Positions 1 through 8,447 of a stretch of 10,520 nt of DNA are shown here, one piece after another. The first letter of the stretch is position 1. Every line of letters starts with the position of its first letter. Made by a program: the position numbers and the translations under genes. The stretch lies in assembly GCA_018985235.1 (NCBI GenBank), contig JADGIG010000293.1:1-10520 (forward strand). Direction: 5' to 3'. Source of the stretch: Sanchytrium tribonematis (lineage: Eukaryota > Sanchytriomycota > Sanchytriomycetes > Sanchytriales > Sanchytriaceae). The notes under the pieces are model-generated. The model saw only the letters and a list, made by a program, of their open reading frames with translations, had not been told where the DNA came from and searched no databases.

Positions 1-2
1 CC

Positions 3-1040
3 AGCCTCGAAAGTTTTCAATTAAACAAAAAATTGCTGCAGGAGCTACCTAAACAAGGTATTATTGCACCTGATATAAACCCAGACACGCACTTGATATT
101 GAAATATAAATTCATACCGCTTGAGTTCGTGGATTTGCATGGGTTAGATGTTCCGGAATTTCAAGGCTTGAAAAATGATATTTGCCAGCATGACGTAGAT
201 GTGCTATCCTACATGCAGCAATTTAAAGACCTGGAAGTTAAAAAAGCAATTTCTAAATCAACAGGATTTGATTTTAGCATTCTACATTCATGCGAGAAAA
301 AGTTAATTGAGTTGAATTCGAAATTGAAGCTTCACTTCCAAAATAAGCTGCAGGAATGCGACACCACCCCAATTGATCTTGATTTTGAAAAACTTAAAAA
401 TCAAATTTCCACAGCGGAAGCAACACTTAAATCTTTAAACGAACTTGACCACTTAAGGGAAGATTATCTACTCCAGAGATCGATTTCGTCCATTTTAGAA
501 AGTGAAAGAACATTAAAAGAGGAAAGAATTGAGATGCAGAAAGCTGAAGAACTTTCAAAGATTAGAGCAATTCAGGCCGTAGCAATATCAGAATGGAAAG
601 CAAGAAAGGAAACGAAATTTGAAAAGGAGAAAATTGCTATCCAAGCCTTGGCAGCTCATGACAAAGCAAATTTGAGAAAACAATTAGTTGAGAACAAAAG
701 CAAGATAGAACTACGAGATAGACTTAGCAATTTGAAGAAGCAATCCTTACAGGTGCAAAAATTTCAAAAAGATCAGGACATCAAGGAAAGTGAGTCCGTA
801 TTAGAGAAACTACGGCAAACTGTTAGACCAGATGTCGAAAGTGATATTGAAAGAGCGACATCTAGCACTATAGCTTGGAGCGCGAAACTCAAGAAGGACG
901 ACGGTGTGCAAAAAATAACTTTAAAAACTTATAATGACGATCAGCTTTTTGAAAATCATAAGTTTAATGTTCTATATAATCTTCAAAATCTCGGTTTAAC
1001 AAAAAATCCATATGCTGGTGAAATAATCAAAGATTTATGA
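3..1040 (+). CDS. Coiled-coil protein, CCDC112/CCDC148-like, 5' end missing
   Basis: The reading frame is open to the left edge of the window (the first in-frame codons read SLESFQLNKK), so the true start lies outside; the TTG at 33 is not a convincing start. About 345 residues are visible and the gene ends in TGA. Most of the visible protein is charged, Lys/Glu-rich and predicted coiled coil, for example the stretch around SEWKARKETKFEKEKIAIQ. A less charged C-terminal segment follows the coil, with RPDVESDIERATSSTIAWS and then a short terminal block ending NLGLTKNPYAGEIIKDL. This order of long coil, basic linker with an invariant-looking Trp, and short tail with an 'aGL..t.YA' pattern resembles the CCDC112/CCDC148 proteins linked to centrosomes and cilia. 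That match is from memory and moderate. Coiled coils mimic one another, so a generic coiled-coil protein remains possible. No introns are visible. Confidence 0.72.
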   Translation, partial: SLESFQLNKKLLQELPKQGIIAPDINPDTHLILKYKFIPLEFVDLHGLDVPEFQGLKNDICQHDVDVLSYMQQFKDLEVKKAISKSTGFDFSILHSCEKKLIELNSKLKLHFQNKLQECDTTPIDLDFEKLKNQISTAEATLKSLNELDHLREDYLLQRSISSILESERTLKEERIEMQKAEELSKIRAIQAVAISEWKARKETKFEKEKIAIQALAAHDKANLRKQLVENKSKIELRDRLSNLKKQSLQVQKFQKDQDIKESESVLEKLRQTVRPDVESDIERATSSTIAWSAKLKKDDGVQKITLKTYNDDQLFENHKFNVLYNLQNLGLTKNPYAGEIIKDL

Positions 1041-1140
1041 AAAATTTCTTGGAAATAAATTTTAAAGTTGCAGATTTGATAAATTTGTGCAAACATTTTA
1101 AGAAACATTCTTGTGTAAAAGTTTCTGCAGTAATAAAGGC

Positions 1141-1145
1141 AAAAA
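1141..1145 (-). terminator. RNA polymerase III terminator for tRNA-Phe
   Basis: On the minus strand a run of five T residues lies 4 nt after the discriminator base of the tRNA. T4-T5 runs just past a tRNA are the usual Pol III stop signal, which supports the tRNA being transcribed. Confidence 0.7.
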
Positions 1146-1149
1146 CATA

Positions 1150-1174
1150 TGGGGCCAGAGTGGATTGAACACCC

Positions 1175-1216
<42 letters not shown>

Positions 1217-1222
1217 GTCCCC
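1150..1222 (-). tRNA. tRNA-Phe (GAA anticodon)
   Basis: On the minus strand the sequence folds as a complete cloverleaf of 72 nt plus the A73 discriminator: a 7-bp acceptor stem beginning GGGGACA, a D arm GCTC-AGTTGGGA-GAGC, a perfect 5-bp anticodon stem TCAGA/TCTGA around the loop CTGAAGA (anticodon GAA, Phe), a 5-nt variable loop, and a T arm GGGTG-TTCAATC-CACTC. CCA is not encoded and there is no intron. The A box (TAGCTCAGTTGG) and B box (GTTCAATCC) are recognisable as internal Pol III promoters. The acceptor stem has one A-G mismatch at the fifth pair. The gene lies between the coiled-coil gene and LARS and is divergent from LARS. Confidence 0.96.
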
Positions 1223-1494
1223 ATACAATGTGCTTGAATTATCAAAACAAGTTGTTCAATCTACTTTAGTTGATAATTCTCATGCTCTCTGTTTGAAAGC
1301 GTTAAAATTTATTAATCACTGAATTGATTTCCGGTTTTCATGACTATTTTTTTTAATCTCACCCCAGCTCTATCAAATAAAAACCTGTGTGGCTTGTGAT
1401 TTTGAAAATTTTTTGATTTGAGAATGAACAATGAGTCATATTTTATAGGCATTTCAAATGTTTGGAATGTTTTCTTTATTCGGGGTAAAACCAA

Positions 1495-4400
1495 ATGAGT
1501 TCTCAAATGTTGCAAAACACATCTAAACGTGACCACCTTATTCAAGTCGAAAAGGACATACAGAGCCATTGGTATGAAAGCAAAGTATTCGAATCTGATC
1601 CTCAAGATAAGCCAAAATATATGGCAACTTTTCCGTATCCATATATGAATGGAAGACTCCATTTAGGACATGTATTTACCATTTCAAAAGCCGATTTTGC
1701 CATTGCTTATAAGATGATGAAAGGATACAATTGTTTATTTCCATTTGCTTTTCATTGTACAGGTATGCCAATTGTAGCTGCTTCAAACAAATTAAAAAAC
1801 GAGTTGCAACAATTCGGATACGAGAAATTAGTAGCCATGGTCAATGATGTTGATGCCGAGAAAGAAGAAAGCAATGTCCAGCAAAAATCAAAAGTAGCAG
1901 CTAAGCAAGGAAATGCAAAATATCAATTTCAAATTTTAGCTTCCATGGGTGTTGATCTCAAAGAAATACCAAAATTTGCAGACCCAAAATATTGGACTGA
2001 ATACTTTCCACCCCATGCTCAATCTGATTTGATGAAGTATGGTGCTCATATTGATTGGCGAAGGCAATTTATCACGACTAGTTTTAACCCTCACTATGAT
2101 ATGTTTATTAGATGGCAATTCAACAAATTAAAGAAGCTTGAAAAAATAAAGTTTGGAGAGAGACACACCATCTGGAGCATTTTAGATAATCAGCCATGTA
2201 TGGATCACGACAGAAGCCAGGGTGAAGGTGTTGGCATTACAGAATACACAGGAATCAAAATCAAGCTTGAAACTCCAAATGAAGCTCTTGGCAAATTGCT
2301 AAAAGATCATCAAATTGATACAAAAACAATTAACATTTATTTTATTGCTGCCACTCTTAGACCAGAAACCATGTATGGCCAAACAAACTGTTTTATTGGG
2401 ACCAAAATTGAATACTCTGCACACAAGGTAAATTCTAATAGTATATATATAATGACACCCAGATCAGCCAGAAATATGGCTTATCAAGGTCAATTTGAGA
2501 CAAAGGGAAATGTAAATGAAATATTTAGAATCAATGGCAGTGATCTACTTGGATGTGCTTTAAATGCACCTCTCTCCCACTACAAAACCATTTATATGCT
2601 ACCCTTACAAACAGTGTTGGACAAAGGAACTGGAATCGTCACTTCTGTGCCATCTGATTCTCCTGATGACTATATCATGTGTCAAGAACTCTTGAAGAAA
2701 AGTGATTACTATAAAATCAAAAAAGAGTGGGTCAATGAACCAATAACTATTATAGAAACACCACTCTCCACAAATATTGCCAAATACGCTTGCGAGCAAT
2801 TTAAAATTAAATCTCCAAATGATGCACAACAATTGATTAAAGCAAAAGAATTAGCTTACAAACAAGGATTTTACAGTGGTACTATTCTGGTAGGAGAGTT
2901 TAAAGGCCAGCCAGTCAGTGAAGTCAAATTAAAAATTAGAGATCAGCTAATTGCTAAAAACGATGCTTTTGTTTATAGTGAGCCAGAATCATTAGTAGTC
3001 AGCAGAAGTGGGGATGAATGTATCGTGAATTGTTGTGACCAATGGTATTTGGATTATGGTGAAGAAGAATGGAAACAGAAAACAATCAAGGCATTAGAAG
3101 ATTTGGAATGTTATCATGGAGAAACGAGACACTTATTTTTAAATACGCTCAATTGGCTAAACCAATGGGCGTGTGCTAGAGGATTTGGATTAGGAACTGA
3201 GCTGCCTTGGGATAAAGAATTTTTGGTGGAATCTTTGAGTGATAGTACCATTTATATGGCATATTACACAATAAGTAACGAATTGAAAAATATTCCTGCA
3301 GAAGAATTACGAGAGAATATGTTTGAGTATTTGTTTGGCACAGAAGTTCAATTGGAAGAACTTCAATGTAGAGATCAAGTTAAAAATCGTTTAAGAGAAA
3401 TGAAGAAATCATTTGAGTATTATTACCCATTTGATTTGCGTGTTTCTGGTAAAGATTTAGTACCAAATCATTTAACAATGTGTCTTTACAACCACACAGC
3501 ATTATTCAATTCTAAATATTGGCCAAAGTCGATCAGATCTAATGGTCATTTATTACTTAACAGCAAAAAGATGTCGAAATCTACAGGCAATTTTATGACA
3601 TTGTGTGACAGCATTCAAACATTTGGAAGTGATGCAACCAGAATCACTTTAGCTGATGCTGGTGATCTGATTGAGGATGCCAACTTTATGACAAACACTG
3701 CAAATGCCATTATTTTGAAATTATTTAATTTATTAGAGTGGACAAAAGAAATGATTGCAAAGAAAGATGCGTTGAGAAAAGAAATGAATTGGATTGATTC
3801 CTTGTTTATCCATATGATTTACAGCCTTTGTCATCAAGCAGATAATTCCTATAATCAATTGATGTTTAGGGACGCATTAAAATATGCATTTTATGAGTGC
3901 ATCGATGTGAGAGATTGGTATATTAATTCGTGCAATTTACTTGGATTGGAATTGAATGCAGTTATTTTGGAGTATATTGAATTGCAATGCCTGATTATGG
4001 CTCCGATTAGCAGTCACTCAAGTGAGCATATTTGGAAGTTATTAGGCAAATCCGGATTTGTGGTCAAGCAAACATTTCCATTAAAAGAAGTTGATCAGTC
4101 TTTAGTGAAGCAATATAATTATTTGAAATCAGTTATACATTCAGTACGTACTCAAGCAGCTGTAGATGCAAAGAGACAATCTAAAGATAGTGGCAAAAAA
4201 GTTTTGAATTTATTTGTACAAGCCAATTATCCAAAATGGCAAAGTGATGCTATAGATGTTTTAAAGGAAACTTTTGATGGAAAATTTTCGGATGAAGAAG
4301 TTAAGTTGCTAGGTAAGAAAGGATTATTGAAGAACAAGAAAGTGATGCCGTTTGTGCAAATGATAAAAGTATTTAATATTAACTAAGACACAAGTTATAC

Positions 4401-4591
4401 AGAGTGGAAAAAGTGCATTTGAACAAGGAATTGGATTTGATGAAAGAGAATGCATAGATAATGCAAAAGAACTTATTTTGAAAAGTATTGGAGTGGAAGA
4501 AGTGAAAATATGTACACAGAGTGATGAATTTAAAAAGCGAATGGATAGTGCGCTCCCTGGTCAGCCAGCAAGTATGATCACACTTGAGTAA
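1495..4591 (+). CDS. LARS1: Leucyl-tRNA synthetase, cytosolic type (two exons)
   Basis: It charges tRNA-Leu with leucine in the cytosol. Exon 1 is 1495-4368 and exon 2 is 4388-4591, giving about 1025 residues, near the usual 1070-1180 for archaeal/eukaryotic-type LeuRS. Visible class I motifs are PYPYMNGRLHLGH (HIGH-type, HLGH at residues 56-59) and KKMSKSTGN (KMSKS at 692-696). The CP1 editing domain lies between them, with the Thr-rich TLRPETMYG near residue 287 and GTGIVTSVPSDSPDD near 378, which includes the conserved editing Asp. The start ATG precedes the typical KRDHLIQVEKDIQSHW opening. Unspliced, the frame stops at TAA 4384-4386, straight after the conserved KKVMPFVQMIK. Homologous C-terminal sequence resumes in another frame (GFDERECIDNAKELIL, ending ALPGQPASMITLE). 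Removing a 19-nt intron restores one protein. The stop lies 26 bp from the convergent deaminase stop. Confidence 0.95.
4369..4387 (+). other. 19-nt spliceosomal-type intron in LARS
   Basis: The sequence is GTATTTAATATTAACTAAG. It starts with GT right after the Lys codon of VQMIK (phase 0), ends with AG, is very AT-rich and contains TTAACTAA, which could serve as a branch site. Its removal joins MIK to TQVIQSGKSAFEQGIG, then FDER. By my recollection of human LeuRS, the same interval between MIK and FDE is also 16 residues, with Gly at the same seventh position. An alternative acceptor at ACAG (4402) would also keep frame, giving a 34-nt intron and a protein five residues shorter. A one-base assembly error is the other explanation. 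Confidence 0.72.
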
Positions 4592-4617
4592 ATAAGATGC
4601 AAACTAATTTACAAGAT

Positions 4618-5172
4618 TTATTGCAGTTCTGGCCTCATGATAATCAATTGTGCATTTGTTGCTGGTGAAATATCTTTGGTTCTTTCAAATGAAGGCTTTC
4701 CCAAATTTTCAGGACCAAATCCCATAGGCAAAAGCTGTGCAACAGTTCTTGTCGTACGTTTTGATATGTCTTTATTCCTATTTCCGGTGTTGGGAAACAT
4801 GAACACAGAAACTCCTGTTGGCGATGCAAATTCACGAATAACTTGCCGACAAGGACCACAAGGACTGATGGCTGTCTTGGAATCTGAGACAACTGCAACT
4901 GCAACAATTGCATTCTTTCTAATATATTCTGGACCAAGTTCACTGACTAATTTCGAAATTGCAGATCGTTCTGCGCAAATTGTAGGGGAGTAGGCAGCAT
5001 TCTCGATATTGCAACCACTAAAAATCTCTCCATTTTCAAGCATGACTGATGCTCCAACTTTAAAGTTGCTATATGGAGAGTAGGAATTACTTTTGCCGTG
5101 ATGGGCTGCATCATACAGTACCTTAATTTGAGATGTTGTCAAGCAGCTACACAAAAGAATCAGCACAAACAT
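4618..5172 (-). CDS. CDA: Cytidine deaminase with hydrophobic N-terminus
   Basis: Homotetrameric-type cytidine deaminases convert cytidine and deoxycytidine to uridine and deoxyuridine in pyrimidine salvage, using a zinc site. From the ATG at 5172 the product is 184 residues. Motifs are SYSPYSNFKVGA (30-41), GCNIENAAYSPTICAERSA with zinc ligand Cys66 and catalytic Glu68, and SPCGPCRQ with zinc ligands Cys105 and Cys108, then LLPMGFGPENL. The core is complete. The protein is longer than the usual 130-150 residues because of about 27 extra C-terminal residues, an Asn/Arg/Lys-rich insert near 128-140, and a 15-residue hydrophobic start (MFVLILLCSCLTTSQ). That start could be a weak signal peptide, or this may not be the true 5' end: an upstream ATG at 5242 could be joined by a 43-nt intron. 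It is convergent with LARS. Confidence 0.93.
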   Translation of the reverse strand: MFVLILLCSCLTTSQIKVLYDAAHHGKSNSYSPYSNFKVGASVMLENGEIFSGCNIENAAYSPTICAERSAISKLVSELGPEYIRKNAIVAVAVVSDSKTAISPCGPCRQVIREFASPTGVSVFMFPNTGNRNKDISKRTTRTVAQLLPMGFGPENLGKPSFERTKDISPATNAQLIIMRPELQ

Positions 5173-5549
5173 TATAAAGAAATGCAAACCCAATTATAAT
5201 GTGGTTTAGGCCAATCAATGATTGTGCATTACGAGATAACATTCACACATGACAAGTTGATGATGCAATTATACTTGAAAAATATACAAAAACCTGCATA
5301 ATATAGTATTTTATCGAATAATAAATTGCTGGGAGGCTATTGCCGCATTTATCTAAAATTCAAGATATACTTGTCAGTTAGTATTTGGCTGCTATAAATT
5401 ATCAAACACCCAACATTATGAAGGAAATTGGATTAGGCACGGCATCAAAATTATTTGATTTTTCATAAAATTGGTCTGCAAATTTGGTAAAATCGAGATT
5501 ATTTAAATAAATTTAAAAAATGTTATTTAATGCGATAATGGACTACTCA
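5173..5549. other. AT-rich intergenic region, 5' of the deaminase
   Basis: No convincing gene is seen. It holds the presumed promoter of the minus-strand deaminase and a possible alternative first exon at 5190-5242. A plus-strand ORF of 16 codons at 5418-5468 has nothing supporting it. No tRNA, repeat array or clear terminator was recognised. Confidence 0.5.
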
Positions 5550-6022
5550 TTAATGGCTCTTTACAGCTCTTTTTAGAAGTACATACCCCTTTATGAACTT
5601 TTTGTACGTATCTAAAATGTAAAACACAGCACTAATTAAAATGCAAGCCAAGTTAAACAAAGTATCTCTTCTGTCATAAAACCAACTTAAATTACTATCT
5701 GAATTAGATTTAAAAACAAGGCAAATTACAATCAAAGCAAATATAGCGCAGTAAAATAATATATTGAACCAGTCCACTCCCCTTGTTAGAATTGCCATCC
5801 ACTTTCGCGCTAATCTTCTGTCAATGTCTGCAATAAAATATTTTATGTCGTCTTCATAAGGTACTGGACTCTGTGATGTGGGGTTTCTATCAGAATGGGC
5901 AGCATCACAGCATTGTGGTGAACTGGTGGACTGTTATGGGCAGGACTGCAACAATGTTGATGAGATCTTTGGGTTGGACTGGTCAAAGCTGGTGAGTTTG
6001 GAGTGCTTGCACTGAAGAACAT
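5550..6022 (-). CDS. Hypothetical two-TM membrane protein, frame interrupted
   Basis: I do not recognise a definite family. The best supported part runs from ATG 5798 to TAA 5550 (82 residues), with two hydrophobic segments at about residues 11-29 and 46-63 separated by a hydrophilic loop, and a basic tail (TYKKFIKGYVLLKRAVKSH). The same frame is open upstream to 5933 without an ATG and reads coding-like (SPVPYEDDIKYFIADIDRR). A second frame from ATG 6022 to 5843 gives a Ser/Pro-rich peptide beginning MFFSASTPNSPALTSP. The likeliest reading is one gene with a Ser/Pro-rich leader, an amphipathic helix and a TM hairpin, broken by a frame shift between about 5843 and 5933. The shift could be an undetected intron or an indel. 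The short helix, TM hairpin and basic tail vaguely recall Spo7/NEP1R1-type phosphatase regulators; this is only a topology-based guess. Confidence 0.42.
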
Positions 6023-6065
6023 GTTTTAGGAATAAATATCGAAGCTCAAATTTATTGAGGTAAAT

Positions 6066-6311
6066 TTAAAGTAATTTATTTATTTCCCTAAGAATGCTAA
6101 TATCAACATGAATATTTATATCCCTAATAATATCATTATTGACCATAATCATATTAAAGGGCAGTTGGCAGCGATTTCTAGTGTACAAATCCAGTAAGTG
6201 TGGGTCTTTGTCCAATAGCCTAGTCATTTCAATGTCTTTTTTTACACTGAAGAAAACTGGCTCTGGTAATGCTTTTAAAAAGTTCATAGCTGCAGTTAAG
6301 GGGATCAACAT
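6066..6311 (-). CDS. Hypothetical small protein, 81 residues
   Basis: An ATG-to-TAA frame with an in-frame TAA immediately before the ATG, so it cannot extend upstream without splicing. The product is soluble-looking, with mixed charge and no TM segment (for example SVKKDIEMTRLLDKDPHLL, then Ile/Asn-rich to the end). I recognise no domain. Composition is plausible for coding DNA, but its length is within reach of chance in AT-rich sequence. It lies 43 bp upstream of the possible start of the two-TM gene on the same strand. I found no short GT..AG intron that would join the two. It could be a real short gene, an exon, or noise. Confidence 0.28.
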   Translation of the reverse strand: MLIPLTAAMNFLKALPEPVFFSVKKDIEMTRLLDKDPHLLDLYTRNRCQLPFNMIMVNNDIIRDINIHVDISILREINKLL

Positions 6312-6762
6312 TTATAATCGTTTTAGAGTTTGTGATTGGTTGACTATATGAATTATTTTTGAAGACCAATTAAGAGTTCATTTTCTAATTTTTTATTGGT
6401 AAATTTAACATTCAAAACGCAAACCGTAAAGAAATTTAGCAAATTAATTGTTTTTAGGTATAACTACTCCATGTCATATATCATAATTGGGCTACTTTAT
6501 GCCTCTTTGATCACTTCTTGTTTTTAACATAAACTCGGAAAAAGATTTGCACATTTTACGATAAATAATCTATTAATGGAGCAAGATTAGTGGTTCATTA
6601 ACATTTTTATTGGCCGATAAAAATACTCTTTTGGTGTGGATGAGTGCCAAAACTACAAACATAATTACTGCATTCACAAAATAGTGGTTGTTTTGGCATT
6701 ATCAGCCACATAGATTTGCATCTTGTACTTAGTTTTAAAACAAATTCTTAACATAGATTTAC
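6312..6762. other. AT-rich gene-free region downstream of CCT7
   Basis: About 450 bp with frequent stops in all frames. I see no ORF with coding character, no tRNA and no repeat. It should contain the CCT7 3' untranslated region and perhaps the promoter of the small minus-strand genes to its left. Nothing specific could be assigned. Confidence 0.5.
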
Positions 6763-8423
6763 TTAAGCCCTACCTGGTTGACCTGGAAGACCAGATTGTG
6801 GTTGTTGAGATTCAGGATTTTTGACAGTTTCATCGATACTCAGAATCAAGCACGCTGCTTCCACTGCGCTAGCAATAGCATTTCTTTTAACAAGCTCCGG
6901 TTCCCAGACAAAGCTCTCATAGGTATCCACTACAATTCCTTCATCGAGATCCACACCAGCGTTTTTTTCATTCTTTTGCGAATGTGCCTGTCTTAATTGG
7001 TTCATCAAATCAGTGCAATCCAAACCGCTATTTAAAATTAGCTGTCTTGGAATAATTTCAAGTGCTTGTGCAAACGCCATGTAGATCATTTGAGCTTTTC
7101 CATTTAGTTTGTAGGCGTTATCACGAAGCGTTTTACTAGTTTCCATCTATATAAATATCAAATTACATCTATAGCACCTCCACCCGCTACAACACTCTTG
7201 TTTTTGATTGCTCTTCTTACAATCATGATAGCATCGTGTAAACTTCTTTCAACTTCTGCTAAAAATTGACCTGCTCCTCCTCTTAAAATCAAAGTGCTAG
7301 TTTTGCTGCTTGGACATCCAGTAAACATATTAAATCTTTCACCCCCAATAAGTTCCTCCTTGAATAATCCGCATGTTCCCAAATGTGTAGCTTCCAAATC
7401 ATGAATACTTGAGTGAATAGTACAATTGACGGCTTTAGTGACTCGTAAAAGATCGTCTCCTGGAACACGGCCAGCACAGAATATATTACGGTCTGCAAAA
7501 TATTGTGTTGCCAAATCTCCGATGGGAAGTCTACTTAATACAACGTTTGCACCAGTTTTAACAATGTTTTCTAGCTTTTCATAAATAATATTCCATTCCG
7601 CGTCTACAACCTTTTGGTATTCACTAACTTTTTCAATCCTGACTTCAGCATTATCTTTTTCAGCCTTCAATTCCAATTCAACGTTTAGACATAAAATCTT
7701 AGGATTTTGAATTCCTTTAGGTTGCTGCTCAAATCCTGCATATGAGAACGTTTTTTTAAACGCCACTCCATCTACTAATAGAGAATCTTCCATTCCACCA
7801 CCGTGAATTTTTTTCATAGCAATGAATTGTTCATTGAGAGAATCTTGGTCATCAAGTTTTAATACAGCGTCCACCACCATTTTCCCAAAAAATTCCCGGT
7901 GAGACTGAATTAATTTAGAGGACATGCTGGTCTTAGCACACTTAAATAAGATATCATGCATATCTCCGGACAATGAAACGGAATGGTTTGAAATTTCCTT
8001 CATGGCATCAGTTCCAGCATTTCTTAAAGTTTTGATAATAACTTGAGGATTTACGCCTTCCTCAATCAAATATCTAACTTGCTTTAAAATCTCAGCAGCG
8101 ATTAAAACAGTTGACGTTGTGCCGTCTCCTACTTGAGCATCTTGTGCTCTTGCAATATCCACAAGCGCTTTTGCTGCAGGATGAATGATATCAAGTAATT
8201 TCATGATAGTAGCACCATCATTAGAGATGGTAACCTTACCTTCCTTATCAACAATTAATTTGTCACAACCCAGTGGACCAAGTGTTGTTCTTATTGTGTC
8301 AGCAACTGCAATGCATGCACCAATGTTACTTAGCAACTGACCCTTCCCTTGAGACTGATCACTACCTTCTTTAAGCAATACAATTGGCATATTTAACATT
8401 TGATTTTGTTGTTGACGACTCAT
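6763..8423 (-). CDS. CCT7: CCT chaperonin eta subunit (TCP-1 eta), two exons
   Basis: This is one of eight subunits of the cytosolic CCT/TRiC ring, which folds actin, tubulin and other proteins with ATP. Exon 1 is 8423-7167 (419 residues) and exon 2 is 7146-6763 (127 residues), giving 546 residues against about 543 in human. TCP-1 signatures are clear: [15 protein letters not shown] (45-59), [10 protein letters not shown] (69-78), [11 protein letters not shown] (94-104, nucleotide binding). The group II motif VVAGGGAID ends exon 1. The eta assignment rests on the opening [18 protein letters not shown], on [14 protein letters not shown], and on the exon 2 match (METSKTLRD, then LEIIPRQL and [12 protein letters not shown]). 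Unspliced, the frame hits TGA at 7158-7160. Removing 20 nt joins GGGAID to METSKTLRD, as in homologs. The ATG lies 24 bp after the NDUFA12 stop. Confidence 0.96.
7147..7166 (-). other. 20-nt spliceosomal-type intron in CCT7
   Basis: On the minus strand the sequence is GTAATTTGATATTTATATAG. It starts GTAAT, ends ATAG, is 90% A/T, carries an in-frame TGA and is not a multiple of three. It sits in phase 0 between the Asp codon of GGGAID and the Met codon of METSKTL. The protein alignment with other CCT7 sequences is gap-free only if exactly these 20 nt are removed, so the boundaries are well fixed. Confidence 0.85.
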
Positions 8424-8447
8424 TCTAAAACCAGGAGAAGACTTGAT

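Noticed and set aside
983-1662. Minus-strand ORFs at 983-1228 and 1312-1662
   Set aside because: The first runs straight through the tRNA-Phe gene and the second overlaps the LARS start antisense. Neither has domain character.
1936-2832. Minus-strand ORFs at 1936-2118 and 2605-2832
   Set aside because: Antisense shadows of the highly conserved LARS coding sequence.
4369-4402. 34-nt version of the LARS intron
   Set aside because: It keeps the frame, but leaves the MIK to FDER interval five residues shorter than I recall for homologs, whereas the 19-nt version matches and fits the CCT7 intron size. Kept as an alternative.
4637-4993. Plus-strand 118-codon ORF and minus-strand 99-codon ORF inside the deaminase
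   Set aside because: Both lie in other frames of the cytidine deaminase gene, whose zinc motifs fix the real frame.
5418-5468. Plus-strand 16-codon ORF MKEIGLGTASKLFDFS
   Set aside because: Too short, no continuation through a convincing intron, and nothing downstream in the plus strand to join.
6139-6996. Plus-strand ORFs at 6139-6351 and 6778-6996
   Set aside because: Antisense to the 81-residue hypothetical gene and to CCT7 exon 2; no coding features.
7289-7498. Minus-strand 69-codon ORF
   Set aside because: A frame-shifted shadow within CCT7 exon 1.
1495-8423. Reassigned stop codons (TAA/TAG as Gln), as in some ciliates with tiny introns
   Set aside because: CAA and CAG encode Gln at conserved sites, no internal TAA, TAG or TGA occurs in conserved exons, and four recognised genes end at TAA at the expected C-terminus.
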